Assembly (NCBI RefSeq): GCF_031585635.1
Contig: NZ_CP134195.1
Location: 1,488,001-1,552,000 of the forward strand
Origin: Paraburkholderia sp. FT54
GTDB lineage: Bacteria > Pseudomonadota > Gammaproteobacteria > Burkholderiales > Burkholderiaceae
Direction: 5' to 3'
DNA length: 64,000 nucleotides
Part shown: in pieces, positions 7,621-15,838 of the stretch
Position numbering within the stretch: the first letter of the stretch is position 1
How the letters are laid out: every line of letters begins with the position of its first letter
Notes under the pieces: generated by a model
Told to the model about the DNA's origin: nothing
Seen by the model: only the letters and a program-made list of their open reading frames with translations
Databases searched by the model: none
Position numbers and translations under genes: made by a program

Positions 7621-10317
7621 ATGTCCGCTGTACCCGACGAAGTCATGAAATATGTCGCTGCCGAAAAAGACGACGATCCCCAGGAAACCGGCGAATGGCT
7701 TGAAGCGCTGGATGGCGTGATTTCTGCTGTGGGCCCAGATCGCGCTCACTACCTGATCGAGAAACAGATCGAGTTCGCCCGCGTGCACGGCGAACATTTG
7801 CCGTTCTCGGCCAACACGCCGTACATCAACACGATCCCGGTTTCGCGTCAGGCGAAGATTCCCGGCGATCAGGACATCGAACACCGTATCCGCTCGTACA
7901 CACGCTGGAACGCCATCGCGATGGTGCTGCGCGCCGGCAAGGACACCAACGTCGGCGGCCACATCGCCTCGTTTGCTTCCGCCGCGACGCTGTACGACGT
8001 CGGCTACAACCACTTCTGGCATGCGCCGTCGGCCGAACATGGCGGCGATCTCGTGTTCGTGCAGGGCCACTCGTCGCCGGGTGTCTACTCGCGCGCGTTC
8101 CTGCTCGGCCGCCTGACCGAGAACCAGCTCGACAACTTCCGTCAGGAAGTGGGCGGCGAGGGCATCTCGTCTTACCCGCACCCGTGGCTGATGCCGGACT
8201 TCTGGCAATTCCCGACCGTCTCGATGGGCCTCGGCCCGATCATGGCGATCTATCAGGCGCGCTTCATGAAGTACATGCAGGCGCGCGGCATTGCGAAGAC
8301 CGACGGCCGCAAGGTCTGGGCCTTCCTCGGCGACGGCGAAACGGACGAACCGGAATCGCTCGGCGCGATCGGCATGGCCGGCCGCGAACGCCTCGACAAC
8401 CTCGTGTTCGTGATCAACTGCAACCTGCAGCGCCTCGACGGTCCGGTGCGCGGTAACGGCAAGATCATCCAGGAACTGGAAAGCGAATTCCGCGGCGCGG
8501 GCTGGAACGTCATCAAGGTCATCTGGGGCAGCCGCTGGGATGCGCTGTTCCAACGCGACAAGTCGGGCGCGCTGATGCGCCGCATGATGGACGTGGTCGA
8601 CGGCGAGTACCAGACGTACAAATCGGAGTCGGGCGCGTATGTGCGCGAACACTTCTTCAACACGCCGGAACTGAAGGCGCTGGTCGCCGAATGGTCCGAC
8701 GAGGAAATCTGGAACCTGAACCGCGGCGGCCACGATCCGCACAAGATCTACGCGGCGTTCCAGGAAGCGTCGAATTCGCAGGGCCAGCCGACCGTCATTC
8801 TCGCGAAGACGATCAAGGGCTACGGCATGGGCGAAGCTGGTCAGGCGATGAATATCACCCACCAGCAGAAGAAGCTGCACGTCGATCAGCTGAAGAAATT
8901 CCGCGACCAGTTCCGCCTGCCGATCTCCGACGAGGAGATCGTCAACGTGCCGTACCTCAAGTTCGAAGATGGTTCGAAGGAACTCGAGTACATGCGCCAG
9001 AAGCGCATGGACCTCGGTGGCTATCTGCCGGCGCGTCGCCAGAAGGCCGACTCGCTGCCGGTGCCGGAACTGTCGGCGTTCGAGCCGCTGTTGAAGGGCA
9101 CGGGCGAAGGCCGCGAGATCTCCACGACCATGGCGTTCGTGCGGGTCCTGAACATCCTGCTGAAGGACAAGGCGCTCGGCAAGCGCATCGTGCCGATCGT
9201 GCCGGACGAGTCGCGTACCTTCGGTATGGAAGGCCTGTTCCGTCAGATCGGTATCTGGAATCAGGAAGGCCAGAAGTACGTGCCGGAAGATTCCGACCAA
9301 CTCATGTTCTACCGTGAGTCGGAAACCGGTCAGATCCTGCAGGAAGGCATCAACGAAGCCGGCGGCATGGCCGACTGGATCGCAGCCGCGACGTCGTACT
9401 CGACGCACGGCGAGATCATGATCCCGTTCTACATCTTCTACTCGATGTTCGGCTTCCAGCGCATCGGCGATCTGGCATGGGCGGCGGGCGACATGCGTTC
9501 GCGCGGCTTCCTGCTGGGCGGCACCGCGGGCCGCACGACGCTGAACGGCGAAGGCCTGCAACACGAAGACGGCCACTCGCTGCTGTGGGCGGCTTCGGTG
9601 CCGAACTGCATCAGCTACGACCCGACGTTCGGTTTCGAACTCGCGGTCATCATGCAGGACGGCCTGCGCCGCATGGTCGCGGATCAGGAAGACGTGTATT
9701 ACTACATCACGGTGATGAACGAGAACTACGAGCACCCGGCGATTCCGCAGGGCGACTCCGTGGCGGCAGACATCATCAAAGGTATGTACGCGTTCCGCAA
9801 GGCCGAAGCGGATAAGAAGGCGCCGCGCGTGCAACTGATGGGCGCGGGCACGATCTTCAACGAAGTGATCGCCGCCGCCGACCTGCTGAAGAACGACTGG
9901 GGCGTCGCCGCCGATCTGTGGAGCGTGCCGAGCTTCACCGAACTCGCGCGCGAAGGCCACGAAGTGCAGCGCTGGAACCTGCTGCACCCGACCGAAGAAA
10001 AGAAGCTCTCGCACGTCGAGAAGCTGCTCAAGGACGCACAAGGTCCGGTCATCGCCTCGACCGACTATGTGCGCGCGCTGACCGAACAGATCCGCGCGTT
10101 CGTGCCGCAGAAGTTCGTCGTGCTGGGCACGGATGGCTACGGCCGTTCGGACACGCGCGAAAAGCTGCGCCACTTCTTCGAAGTCGACCGCTACTGGGTT
10201 ACGGTTGCCGCGTTGAATGCACTCGCAGATGAAGGCACGATCGAACGCAAGGTAGTCGCCGAGGCGCTCAAGAAGTACGACCTTGATCCCGCCAAACCCA
10301 ACCCGATGACCGTCTAA
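7621..10317 (+). CDS. aceE: Pyruvate dehydrogenase E1 component (homodimeric)
   Basis: Thiamine-diphosphate-dependent E1 that decarboxylates pyruvate and acetylates the lipoyl arms of AceF, committing pyruvate to acetyl-CoA. The 898 residues are the full length of the homodimeric AceE family. The ThDP/Mg motif starts at GDGETDEPESLGAIGMAGRE and runs to the NCNLQRLDGPVRGN segment; the HHNGGHIASFAS-type active-site region appears as NVGGHIASFASAATLYDVGYN; the C-terminal domain includes LGTDGYGRSDTRE. The start follows a CAGGAGACGAGC ribosome site; a longer frame upstream crosses the promoter and is rejected. First gene of the operon with aceF 88 bases downstream and lpdA after it. Confidence 0.98.
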   Translation: MSAVPDEVMKYVAAEKDDDPQETGEWLEALDGVISAVGPDRAHYLIEKQIEFARVHGEHLPFSANTPYINTIPVSRQAKIPGDQDIEHRIRSYTRWNAIAMVLRAGKDTNVGGHIASFASAATLYDVGYNHFWHAPSAEHGGDLVFVQGHSSPGVYSRAFLLGRLTENQLDNFRQEVGGEGISSYPHPWLMPDFWQFPTVSMGLGPIMAIYQARFMKYMQARGIAKTDGRKVWAFLGDGETDEPESLGAIGMAGRERLDNLVFVINCNLQRLDGPVRGNGKIIQELESEFRGAGWNVIKVIWGSRWDALFQRDKSGALMRRMMDVVDGEYQTYKSESGAYVREHFFNTPELKALVAEWSDEEIWNLNRGGHDPHKIYAAFQEASNSQGQPTVILAKTIKGYGMGEAGQAMNITHQQKKLHVDQLKKFRDQFRLPISDEEIVNVPYLKFEDGSKELEYMRQKRMDLGGYLPARRQKADSLPVPELSAFEPLLKGTGEGREISTTMAFVRVLNILLKDKALGKRIVPIVPDESRTFGMEGLFRQIGIWNQEGQKYVPEDSDQLMFYRESETGQILQEGINEAGGMADWIAAATSYSTHGEIMIPFYIFYSMFGFQRIGDLAWAAGDMRSRGFLLGGTAGRTTLNGEGLQHEDGHSLLWAASVPNCISYDPTFGFELAVIMQDGLRRMVADQEDVYYYITVMNENYEHPAIPQGDSVAADIIKGMYAFRKAEADKKAPRVQLMGAGTIFNEVIAAADLLKNDWGVAADLWSVPSFTELAREGHEVQRWNLLHPTEEKKLSHVEKLLKDAQGPVIASTDYVRALTEQIRAFVPQKFVVLGTDGYGRSDTREKLRHFFEVDRYWVTVAALNALADEGTIERKVVAEALKKYDLDPAKPNPMTV

Positions 10318-10405
10318 GGCATCATTCCCCGTGTGCCATGGCGTACGCGCCCGTCCCTGTGTTTGACAGGGGCAGGCCGCGTGCGCGGCCCAGGAGACAC
10401 TAACA

Positions 10406-12082
10406 ATGAGTCAAGCGATCGAAGTCAAGGTGCCGGACATCGGCGATTACAAGGACATTCCTGTGATCGAGGTGCTGGTGAAGGCGGGTGACACCGTCGA
10501 AAAAGAGCAATCGCTCGTTACCCTGGAATCCGACAAGGCGACCATGGACGTGCCGAGCTCGGCCGCCGGCGTCGTCAAGGAAGTGAAGGTCAAGGTCGGC
10601 GACAACGTCTCGGAAGGTTCGTTGATCGTCGTGCTGGAAGGTGCTGAAGGCGGCGCGGCTGCGCCCGCTCCGGCGCCTGCCGCTGCACCGGCTCCGGCAC
10701 CTTCGGCCGCGCCCGCGGCTGCGCCGGCACCCGCGCCCGCGGCTGCGCCGGCACCCGCTCCCGCCGCGAGCGGCGGCGGTCTGCAGGAAGTCAAAGTGCC
10801 GGATATCGGCGACTACAAAGACATTCCCGTGATCGAAGTCGCGGTGAAGGTCGGCGATCGCGTCGAGAAAGAGCAGTCGCTGGTGACGCTCGAATCCGAC
10901 AAGGCGACCATGGATGTGCCGAGCTCGGCCGCCGGCGTCGTCAAGGAACTGAAGGTCAAGGTCGGCGATACCGTGTCGGAAGGCTCGGTGATCGTGATCG
11001 TGGAAGCGGAGGGCGGCGCGGCTGCGCCGGCTCCGGCTCCCAGGCAAGAGGTCGAGAAGCCGTCCGATGCGCCGGCTGCACCGTCGCCGGCTCCGGCGGC
11101 CCCGTCGGCGCTCGCTCAGGCTCCGGTGATTCCGGCTGGCGAAGGTGGCGCGCGTCACGCGAGCCATGCGTCGCCGTCCGTGCGCAAGTTCGCGCGCGAA
11201 CTCGGCGTCGACGTGACACAAGTGCAGGGCACGGGTCCGAAGGGACGCATTACGCAAGCCGACGTGACCGCCTTCATCAAGGGCGTCATGACCGGTCAGC
11301 GTGCTGCGCCGGCTGGTGCTGCGGCACCGGCTGCCGCGGGTGGCGGCGAGCTGAATCTGCTGCCGTGGCCGAAGGTCGACTTCACGAAGTTCGGTCCGGT
11401 CGATCCGAAGCCGCTGTCGCGCATCAAGAAGATTTCGGGCGCGAATCTGCATCGCAACTGGGTCATGATTCCGCACGTCACGAATAACGACGAAGCGGAT
11501 ATCACCGAGCTCGAAGCATTGCGCGTGAAGCTGAACAAGGAATACGAAAAGTCGGGTGTGAAGATCACCATGCTGGCTTTCGTGATCAAGGCCGCGGTTG
11601 CCGCCCTGAAGCAGTTTCCGACGTTCAATGCCAGCCTCGACGGCGATAACCTGGTGTTCAAGCAGTACTTCCACATCGGGTTCGCGGCTGATACGCCGAA
11701 TGGTCTGGTCGTTCCTGTCATTCGCGATGCGGACAAGAAGGGTTTGATCGATATCGCCAAGGAAATGGCCGAGTTGTCCAAGCTCGCGCGCGACGGCAAG
11801 CTGAAGCCGGATCAGATGCAAGGTGGGTGCTTCTCGATTTCTTCCTTGGGTGGCATCGGTGGCACGAACTTCACGCCGATCATCAATGCGCCTGAAGTGG
11901 CGATTCTTGGGTTGTCGCGCGGTGCGATGAAGCCGGTTTGGGATGGCAAGCAGTTTGTGCCGCGTCTGATCCTGCCGCTTTCTTTGTCGTATGACCATCG
12001 GGTGATTGATGGTGCCGCTGCGGCGCGATTCAATGCGTATCTTGGGGCGCTTCTTGCCGATTTCCGGCGTGTGATTCTTTGA
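10406..12082 (+). CDS. aceF: Dihydrolipoamide acetyltransferase (PDH E2), two lipoyl domains
   Basis: E2 core of the pyruvate dehydrogenase complex; transfers acetyl groups from lipoate to CoA. 558 residues: lipoyl domain 1 (about 5-79) and lipoyl domain 2 (about 127-201), each with the lipoylated Lys in [12 protein letters not shown]; an Ala/Pro-rich swinging linker between and after them; an E1/E3-binding domain ([20 protein letters not shown]) at about 250-290; and the C-terminal catalytic trimer domain ending with [14 protein letters not shown], which holds the HxxxDG active site. The two lipoyl domains are also near-identical at DNA level. The last roughly 400 bases use many more T-ending codons (CTT, GGT, GAT) than the rest of the gene and its neighbours. 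Confidence 0.97.
   Translation: MSQAIEVKVPDIGDYKDIPVIEVLVKAGDTVEKEQSLVTLESDKATMDVPSSAAGVVKEVKVKVGDNVSEGSLIVVLEGAEGGAAAPAPAPAAAPAPAPSAAPAAAPAPAPAAAPAPAPAASGGGLQEVKVPDIGDYKDIPVIEVAVKVGDRVEKEQSLVTLESDKATMDVPSSAAGVVKELKVKVGDTVSEGSVIVIVEAEGGAAAPAPAPRQEVEKPSDAPAAPSPAPAAPSALAQAPVIPAGEGGARHASHASPSVRKFARELGVDVTQVQGTGPKGRITQADVTAFIKGVMTGQRAAPAGAAAPAAAGGGELNLLPWPKVDFTKFGPVDPKPLSRIKKISGANLHRNWVMIPHVTNNDEADITELEALRVKLNKEYEKSGVKITMLAFVIKAAVAALKQFPTFNASLDGDNLVFKQYFHIGFAADTPNGLVVPVIRDADKKGLIDIAKEMAELSKLARDGKLKPDQMQGGCFSISSLGGIGGTNFTPIINAPEVAILGLSRGAMKPVWDGKQFVPRLILPLSLSYDHRVIDGAAAARFNAYLGALLADFRRVIL
10784..11008 (+). repeat. Second copy of the intragenic lipoyl-domain repeat
   Basis: This segment of aceF repeats 10418-10642. 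A 48-base stretch around the lipoyl-lysine codon differs at one position between the copies. It arises from duplicated lipoyl domains and could recombine to give a one-domain E2. Confidence 0.8.
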
Positions 12083-12346
12083 TGTGGTGATTGGGTTGCG
12101 CGGGGCGCGGTTTTTTGTCTGTTATCCGCGCGCTTCTGTAGAACCTGCTTTCTTGTCGGTCTATTAGCGTCGCCCCTGTGCGGGGCGGCACCTACTTTTC
12201 TTTGTCTTCCAAAGAAAAGTAGGCAAAAGAAAGGCGCGTCCTTGGGCGGACTGCAAAGGATGTTTCTGTTCGCCGCGCTGCCAGCTTTTGGGCTGCTTTT
12301 TTGGGGTTCTTCGTCTCATCACGATCAATAAGAGAAGGGGACACTA
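12083..12346. other. 264-bp intergenic spacer inside the PDH operon
   Basis: Unusually long gap between aceF and lpdA. It contains the palindromic repeat annotated at 12171-12223 and a T-rich tail. No open frame with a ribosome site is seen. The lpdA ribosome site AGAAGGGGACACTA lies at its end. Confidence 0.6.
12171..12223. repeat. Burkholderia-type palindromic repeat between aceF and lpdA
   Basis: Two adjacent hairpins: CGCCCC/GGGGCG (12171-12176 and 12182-12187), then a perfect 14-bp inverted repeat CCTACTTTTCTTTG (12191-12204) and its complement (12210-12223) around the loop TCTTC. I recall this GCGGCACCTACTTTTCTTTG element as recurring between genes of Burkholderia and relatives. In the transcript it would form a strong stem inside the PDH mRNA. 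Confidence 0.65.
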
Positions 12347-14140
12347 ATGAGTCTCGTCGAAGTAAAAGTGCCGGATATCGGTGACTTCAAAGACGTCGAT
12401 GTCATCGAAGTCAATATCAAAGCGGGCGATGTCATCGAGAACGAACAGGCTCTCATGACGCTCGAGTCCGATAAGGCCTCCATCGAGGTGCCGAGCGATA
12501 CCGCCGGCACCGTCAAGGAAGTGCGCGTCAAAGCCGGCGACAAAGTCTCGCAAGGCACGGTGATCGCGCTCGTCGAAACATCGGCGGATGCAGCGCCCGC
12601 GAAAGATGCACCGAAGGCTCCGGCCAAGGAACCTGAGAAGGCGCCCGCTCAAGCGGAAGCAAAACCGCAGGCAGCTCCGGCCAAGGCCGCCGCGCCTGCT
12701 CCGCAGGCGGGTAGCTTCTCCGGCAATGCGGATATCGAGTGCGACATGCTCGTGCTCGGTTCGGGTCCCGGCGGCTATTCGGCGGCGTTCCGCTCGGCTG
12801 ACCTTGGCATGAAGACGGTGCTGGTCGAGCGTTACTCGACGCTCGGCGGCGTGTGTCTGAACGTCGGCTGTATTCCGTCGAAGGCGCTGTTGCACACGGC
12901 GCTGGTGATCGACGAAGCCGAGGCGCTCGGCTCGCACGGCATCACCTTCGGCAAGCCGCAAATCGATCTCGACAAGCTGCGCGACTTCAAGTCGGGCGTC
13001 GTCAAGAAGCTCACCGGCGGTCTCGCCGGCATGGCGAAGATGCGCAAGGTCGAAGTGGTCACGGGTACCGGTTCGTTCGTTGATCCGCATCATATGGAAG
13101 TGCAGGTCGAGGGCGGCAAGAAAGTCGTCAAGTTCAAGCAGGCGATCATCGCCGCGGGTTCGGAAGCGGTGAAGCTGCCGTTCATTCCGGAAGATCCGCG
13201 GGTGGTCGATTCGACCGGCGCGCTCGAATTGCGTCAGATTCCGCAGCGCATGCTGGTGATCGGCGGCGGCATCATCGGGCTGGAAATGGCCACGGTGTAC
13301 GCCACGCTCGGCGCGCAGATCGACGTGGTCGAAATGCTCGACGGTCTGATGGCCGGCGCGGACCGCGATCTGGTCAAGGTCTGGGAGAAGTACAACAGCA
13401 AGCGTTTCGCCAACGTCATGCTGAAGACCAAGACCACCGCGGCCGAAGCGAAAGACGACGGCATCTATGTGTCGTTCGAAGGGGAAAAGGCCCCGGCCGA
13501 AGCGCAACGCTATGACCTCGTGCTGGTTGCCGTCGGCCGTTCGCCGAACGGCAAGAAGATCGGCGCGGACAAGGCAGGCGTCACCGTGACGGATCGCGGT
13601 TTCATCGACGTGGACAAGCAGATGCGCACCAATGTGCCGCACATCTTCGCGATCGGCGATATCGTCGGTCAGCCGATGCTCGCGCACAAAGCCGTCCATG
13701 AAGCCCACGTCGCCGCCGAAGTCGCGCACGGCGAAAAGGCGTACTTCGACGCGCTGCAGATTCCGTCGGTGGCGTACACGGATCCGGAAGTGGCGTGGGC
13801 CGGCAAGACGGAAGACCAGTTGAAGGCCGAGGGCATCAAGTACGGCAAGGCGGTGTTCCCGTGGGCCGCTTCGGGCCGCGCAATCGCCAACGGCCGCGAC
13901 GAAGGCTTCACGAAGCTGCTGTTCGACGAGGAAACGCATCGCGTGATCGGCGGCGGGATTGTCGGTCTGAATGCGGGCGACCTGATCAGCGAAGTCTGTC
14001 TCGCGGTCGAAATGGGTGCGGATGCAACGGATATCGGCAAGACGATTCACCCGCATCCGACGCTCGGCGAATCGATCGGCATGGCCGCCGAGTTGTACGA
14101 AGGCGTCTGTACGGATCTGCCGCCGGTGAAAAAGAAGTAA
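12347..14140 (+). CDS. lpdA: Dihydrolipoamide dehydrogenase with N-terminal lipoyl domain (PDH E3)
   Basis: FAD enzyme that reoxidises the dihydrolipoyl arms of the PDH complex with NAD+. 597 residues, longer than the usual 470 because it carries its own lipoyl domain (about 3-78, Lys in ESDKASIEVPSD) and an Ala/Pro/Lys linker. The E3 body then shows the FAD site MLVLGSGPGGYSAAF, the redox-active disulfide GGVCLNVGCIPSK, the NAD site VIGGGIIGLEMATVY, and the C-terminal active-site His-Glu segment HPHPTLGESIGMAAELYEG. Third gene of the operon, preceded by a clear ribosome site and followed by a strong terminator. Confidence 0.97.
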   Translation: MSLVEVKVPDIGDFKDVDVIEVNIKAGDVIENEQALMTLESDKASIEVPSDTAGTVKEVRVKAGDKVSQGTVIALVETSADAAPAKDAPKAPAKEPEKAPAQAEAKPQAAPAKAAAPAPQAGSFSGNADIECDMLVLGSGPGGYSAAFRSADLGMKTVLVERYSTLGGVCLNVGCIPSKALLHTALVIDEAEALGSHGITFGKPQIDLDKLRDFKSGVVKKLTGGLAGMAKMRKVEVVTGTGSFVDPHHMEVQVEGGKKVVKFKQAIIAAGSEAVKLPFIPEDPRVVDSTGALELRQIPQRMLVIGGGIIGLEMATVYATLGAQIDVVEMLDGLMAGADRDLVKVWEKYNSKRFANVMLKTKTTAAEAKDDGIYVSFEGEKAPAEAQRYDLVLVAVGRSPNGKKIGADKAGVTVTDRGFIDVDKQMRTNVPHIFAIGDIVGQPMLAHKAVHEAHVAAEVAHGEKAYFDALQIPSVAYTDPEVAWAGKTEDQLKAEGIKYGKAVFPWAASGRAIANGRDEGFTKLLFDEETHRVIGGGIVGLNAGDLISEVCLAVEMGADATDIGKTIHPHPTLGESIGMAAELYEGVCTDLPPVKKK

Positions 14141-14186
14141 GGCGATTCGGTCCGTCTGCATTCGTGCAGGCGGGGTCGATGAAGCA

Positions 14187-14223
14187 AAAACGGCGCGCCT
14201 CGCAAAAGGCGCGCCGTTTTTCT
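14187..14223 (+). terminator. Rho-independent terminator of the PDH operon
   Basis: Perfect 14-bp stem AAAACGGCGCGCCT / AGGCGCGCCGTTTT (14187-14200 and 14207-14220) with a six-base loop and a following T-run, 46 bases after the lpdA stop. Confidence 0.92.
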
Positions 14224-14310
14224 TTGGACAGCAGCGTAGGGCGGTTGCCGCACGACGACGGCGATATCAAAACATGCCGAACGACTCAGGCGAAGGAATA
14301 AGCGACGGGT

Positions 14311-14335
14311 AAAAAAATCCCGGCCTTTCGCCGGG
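14311..14335 (-). terminator. Rho-independent terminator of the phasin gene
   Basis: On the minus strand CCCGGC-GAAAG-GCCGGG is followed by seven T residues (14311-14317 on the plus strand are A). It lies about 155 bases past the phasin stop codon. Confidence 0.8.
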
Positions 14336-14422
14336 CAAACGATACGCTATTCAACGTATCGGAGCGTTCGGCCAGTGAGCACCGTGTGAGCGGCAACGGC
14401 ACAACGCTGTTGCTTGCGGTAA

Positions 14423-14452
14423 CGCCGGCACAGCTCGTGAGCTGTGCCGGCG
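14423..14452. repeat. Perfect 14-bp hairpin in the phasin 3' region
   Basis: CGCCGGCACAGCTC (14423-14436) and its exact complement (14439-14452) with a two-base spacer. No U-tract follows on either strand, so it is not a standard terminator. It sits in the phasin 3' untranslated region, upstream of the real terminator, and may protect the message from 3' exonucleases. Confidence 0.7.
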
Positions 14453-14489
14453 CAGGTAATGCTTAAAGCGTGATGCTTGAGACTGAAGC

Positions 14490-15062
14490 TTAGACTGCCT
14501 TCTTGGCCGAGCGCGATGCTTGTGCAGCGGCTTGCGAAGCTGCCTTCGACGCGGCCGTTGCAGCTGCATTGAAGTTGCTTTCAGCGATTTCAACAGCTTG
14601 CTTGGTCGCCTTGTGAACCGTGTCGTACGTGGTGTTGGCTGCGGTGATAGCCGACTTCAGGACGGCGACGGCGGTTTCCGAACCAGCCGGTGCATTCTTT
14701 GCGACGTTCTCGACGAGCGATTGGACCTTGCGGTTCTGCTCTTCGAATTGCGCTTCCGCGACGCGGGTGAATTCACCTTGCGTTGCCGAAACGATTTCAT
14801 ACACGTGACGGCCGTACGACAGCGCCTTTTCAGCCACCGGCTGTGCAAGGCTTGCTTGCAGTGCCAGCAATTCCTGCGCGTCCTTGACCGACAACGCGCG
14901 TTGGGCATTTTCCTGGCTTTCCGCGAGCGTCGATTTCACGACTTGCAGGTTCAGCTCAACCAGCTTTTCGACGCCTTCAAATGCTTTGGTCGTCAGGCCG
15001 AACAACGTTTCAAAGTTGGCTTTCTGGGCTGCGGCGAATTGCTCAGGGGTCAGCAGAGTCAT
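14490..15062 (-). CDS. phaP: Phasin (PHA granule-associated protein)
   Basis: Small amphipathic protein that coats polyhydroxyalkanoate granules and controls their size and number. 190 residues, of the PhaP1 class of Burkholderia/Cupriavidus: starts [20 protein letters not shown], is almost entirely helical, has no long hydrophobic segment, and ends in an Ala/Ser/Lys-rich tail ([17 protein letters not shown]) that may contact DNA or granules. The start follows the ribosome site CCAGGAGCG. It is expressed from its own promoter (below). Its position next to the PDH operon suggests coupling of acetyl-CoA supply and storage, but the two are transcribed convergently from separate promoters. Confidence 0.94.
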   Translation of the reverse strand: MTLLTPEQFAAAQKANFETLFGLTTKAFEGVEKLVELNLQVVKSTLAESQENAQRALSVKDAQELLALQASLAQPVAEKALSYGRHVYEIVSATQGEFTRVAEAQFEEQNRKVQSLVENVAKNAPAGSETAVAVLKSAITAANTTYDTVHKATKQAVEIAESNFNAAATAASKAASQAAAQASRSAKKAV

Positions 15063-15151
15063 GGTTTACGCTCCTGGATCGCGGTCTGTCTGTGCGGACC
15101 GCATTGGGTGAATGGTGAGACACATTGGTGCGTCCCGCCGGACCGCGATGT

Positions 15152-15169
15152 ATTGTGCATCGCAGCAAT
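15152..15169. promoter_or_regulatory. Candidate operator 1 of phasin promoter (TTGTGC-ATC-GCAGCAA)
   Basis: ATTGTGCATCGCAGCAAT, an imperfect palindrome with core TGC-ATC-GCA, shared with the site at 15212-15226. It covers the predicted start of phasin transcription, where a bound repressor would block initiation. PhaR-type repressors of other bacteria bind TGC/GCA-rich sites at phasin genes, so a PhaR-like factor is the likely ligand (inference). Confidence 0.6.
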
Positions 15170-15176
15170 GGTTCCC

Positions 15177-15204
15177 ATTTTAGGATGGCTGCAAGGAATG
15201 TCAA
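15177..15204 (-). promoter_or_regulatory. Phasin promoter (sigma70-type)
   Basis: On the minus strand: TTGACA (15199-15204), a 16-bp spacer and TAAAAT (15177-15182). The -35 is perfect consensus. The predicted start lies near 15170, giving a leader of about 108 bases. Confidence 0.8.
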
Positions 15205-15211
15205 GTACTTT

Positions 15212-15226
15212 TTGTGCATCGCACAA
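15212..15226. promoter_or_regulatory. Candidate operator 2 of phasin promoter (TTGTGC-ATC-GCACAA)
   Basis: Perfect palindrome TTGTGCATCGCACAA, 7 bases upstream of the -35 box. It shares the core TGC-ATC-GCA with operator 1; their centres are about 59 bp apart, with the promoter between them. Confidence 0.65.
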
Positions 15227-15838
15227 TGTTAAGAAACTGCTGATAAAACATAGTGTTATGCGGTCGGAATGACAAGCTTATGACGCAAGTCAATTTAACC
15301 TCCGCACTGTACTGGTGCCAAGGCGTCTGGCATTTATTGCAGGATGGCGGGGTAAGTTTGACCGGTCAGTGCGCGTGAAGGCGGCCGCGCCGACATCCCA
15401 CAACCGTTAAAAAATTCTTCGACGGTCGATTCGGTGTAAACCGGAAAGTGTCACGGAACGTTAATGGCTCATGCTGGTCGAATGCGCGTTGCGGTTTGCA
15501 GCAGGCGTTTAACAACCTCGCGTGCAAACCCTGGCCGCGTGCTGTAGCAGTGGCATTGTTTGATTCGCCCGTACTCTGACCGTATTTCCCCTGATCAAGG
15601 TTGTCTCGAAATTGCCGTTATGCTGCAAGAATCACCTCGATTCCGGCGGACGGCGGCAGCGGCGAGGCGTGACGCGCCGGTGATCGTTTTTTTCGATCGA
15701 TGCGCGGCACTTATTCGTGTTTTTGCGATCGGAGCTTACAAGCCGGTTTAAGGAGCGCGTATAAGTGCTTCAAATTGCTAATTTTTCGTTGTTTTACTAC
15801 ACTTGCGGAAACCTCTCGCCGCTCCCTACCGAACACCC

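Larger units (their letters stand above)
15063..15838. other. 776-bp intergenic region, phasin promoter side and endopeptidase leader
   Basis: The left 170 bases contain the phasin promoter and two related palindromes (annotated below). From about 15230 to 15838 I see no gene: the one open frame of 63 codons (15560-15751) has no ribosome site and no familiar sequence. The right end should hold the promoter of the PBP7-type gene; no consensus boxes stand out. The size is enough for a small RNA, but I see no terminator-like stem with a T-run that would support one. Confidence 0.55.

Noticed and set aside
7453..10173. 906-codon minus-strand frame antisense to aceE
   Set aside because: Same cause. 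The plus strand encodes an intact AceE with all cofactor motifs.
10400..14161. Long minus-strand frames antisense to aceF and lpdA (532 and 605 codons)
   Set aside because: Arg/His-rich translations that reflect codon bias of the true genes; no ribosome sites.
15560..15751. 63-codon open frame between phasin and pbpG
   Set aside because: No ribosome site, no signal or domain, composition unlike neighbours.
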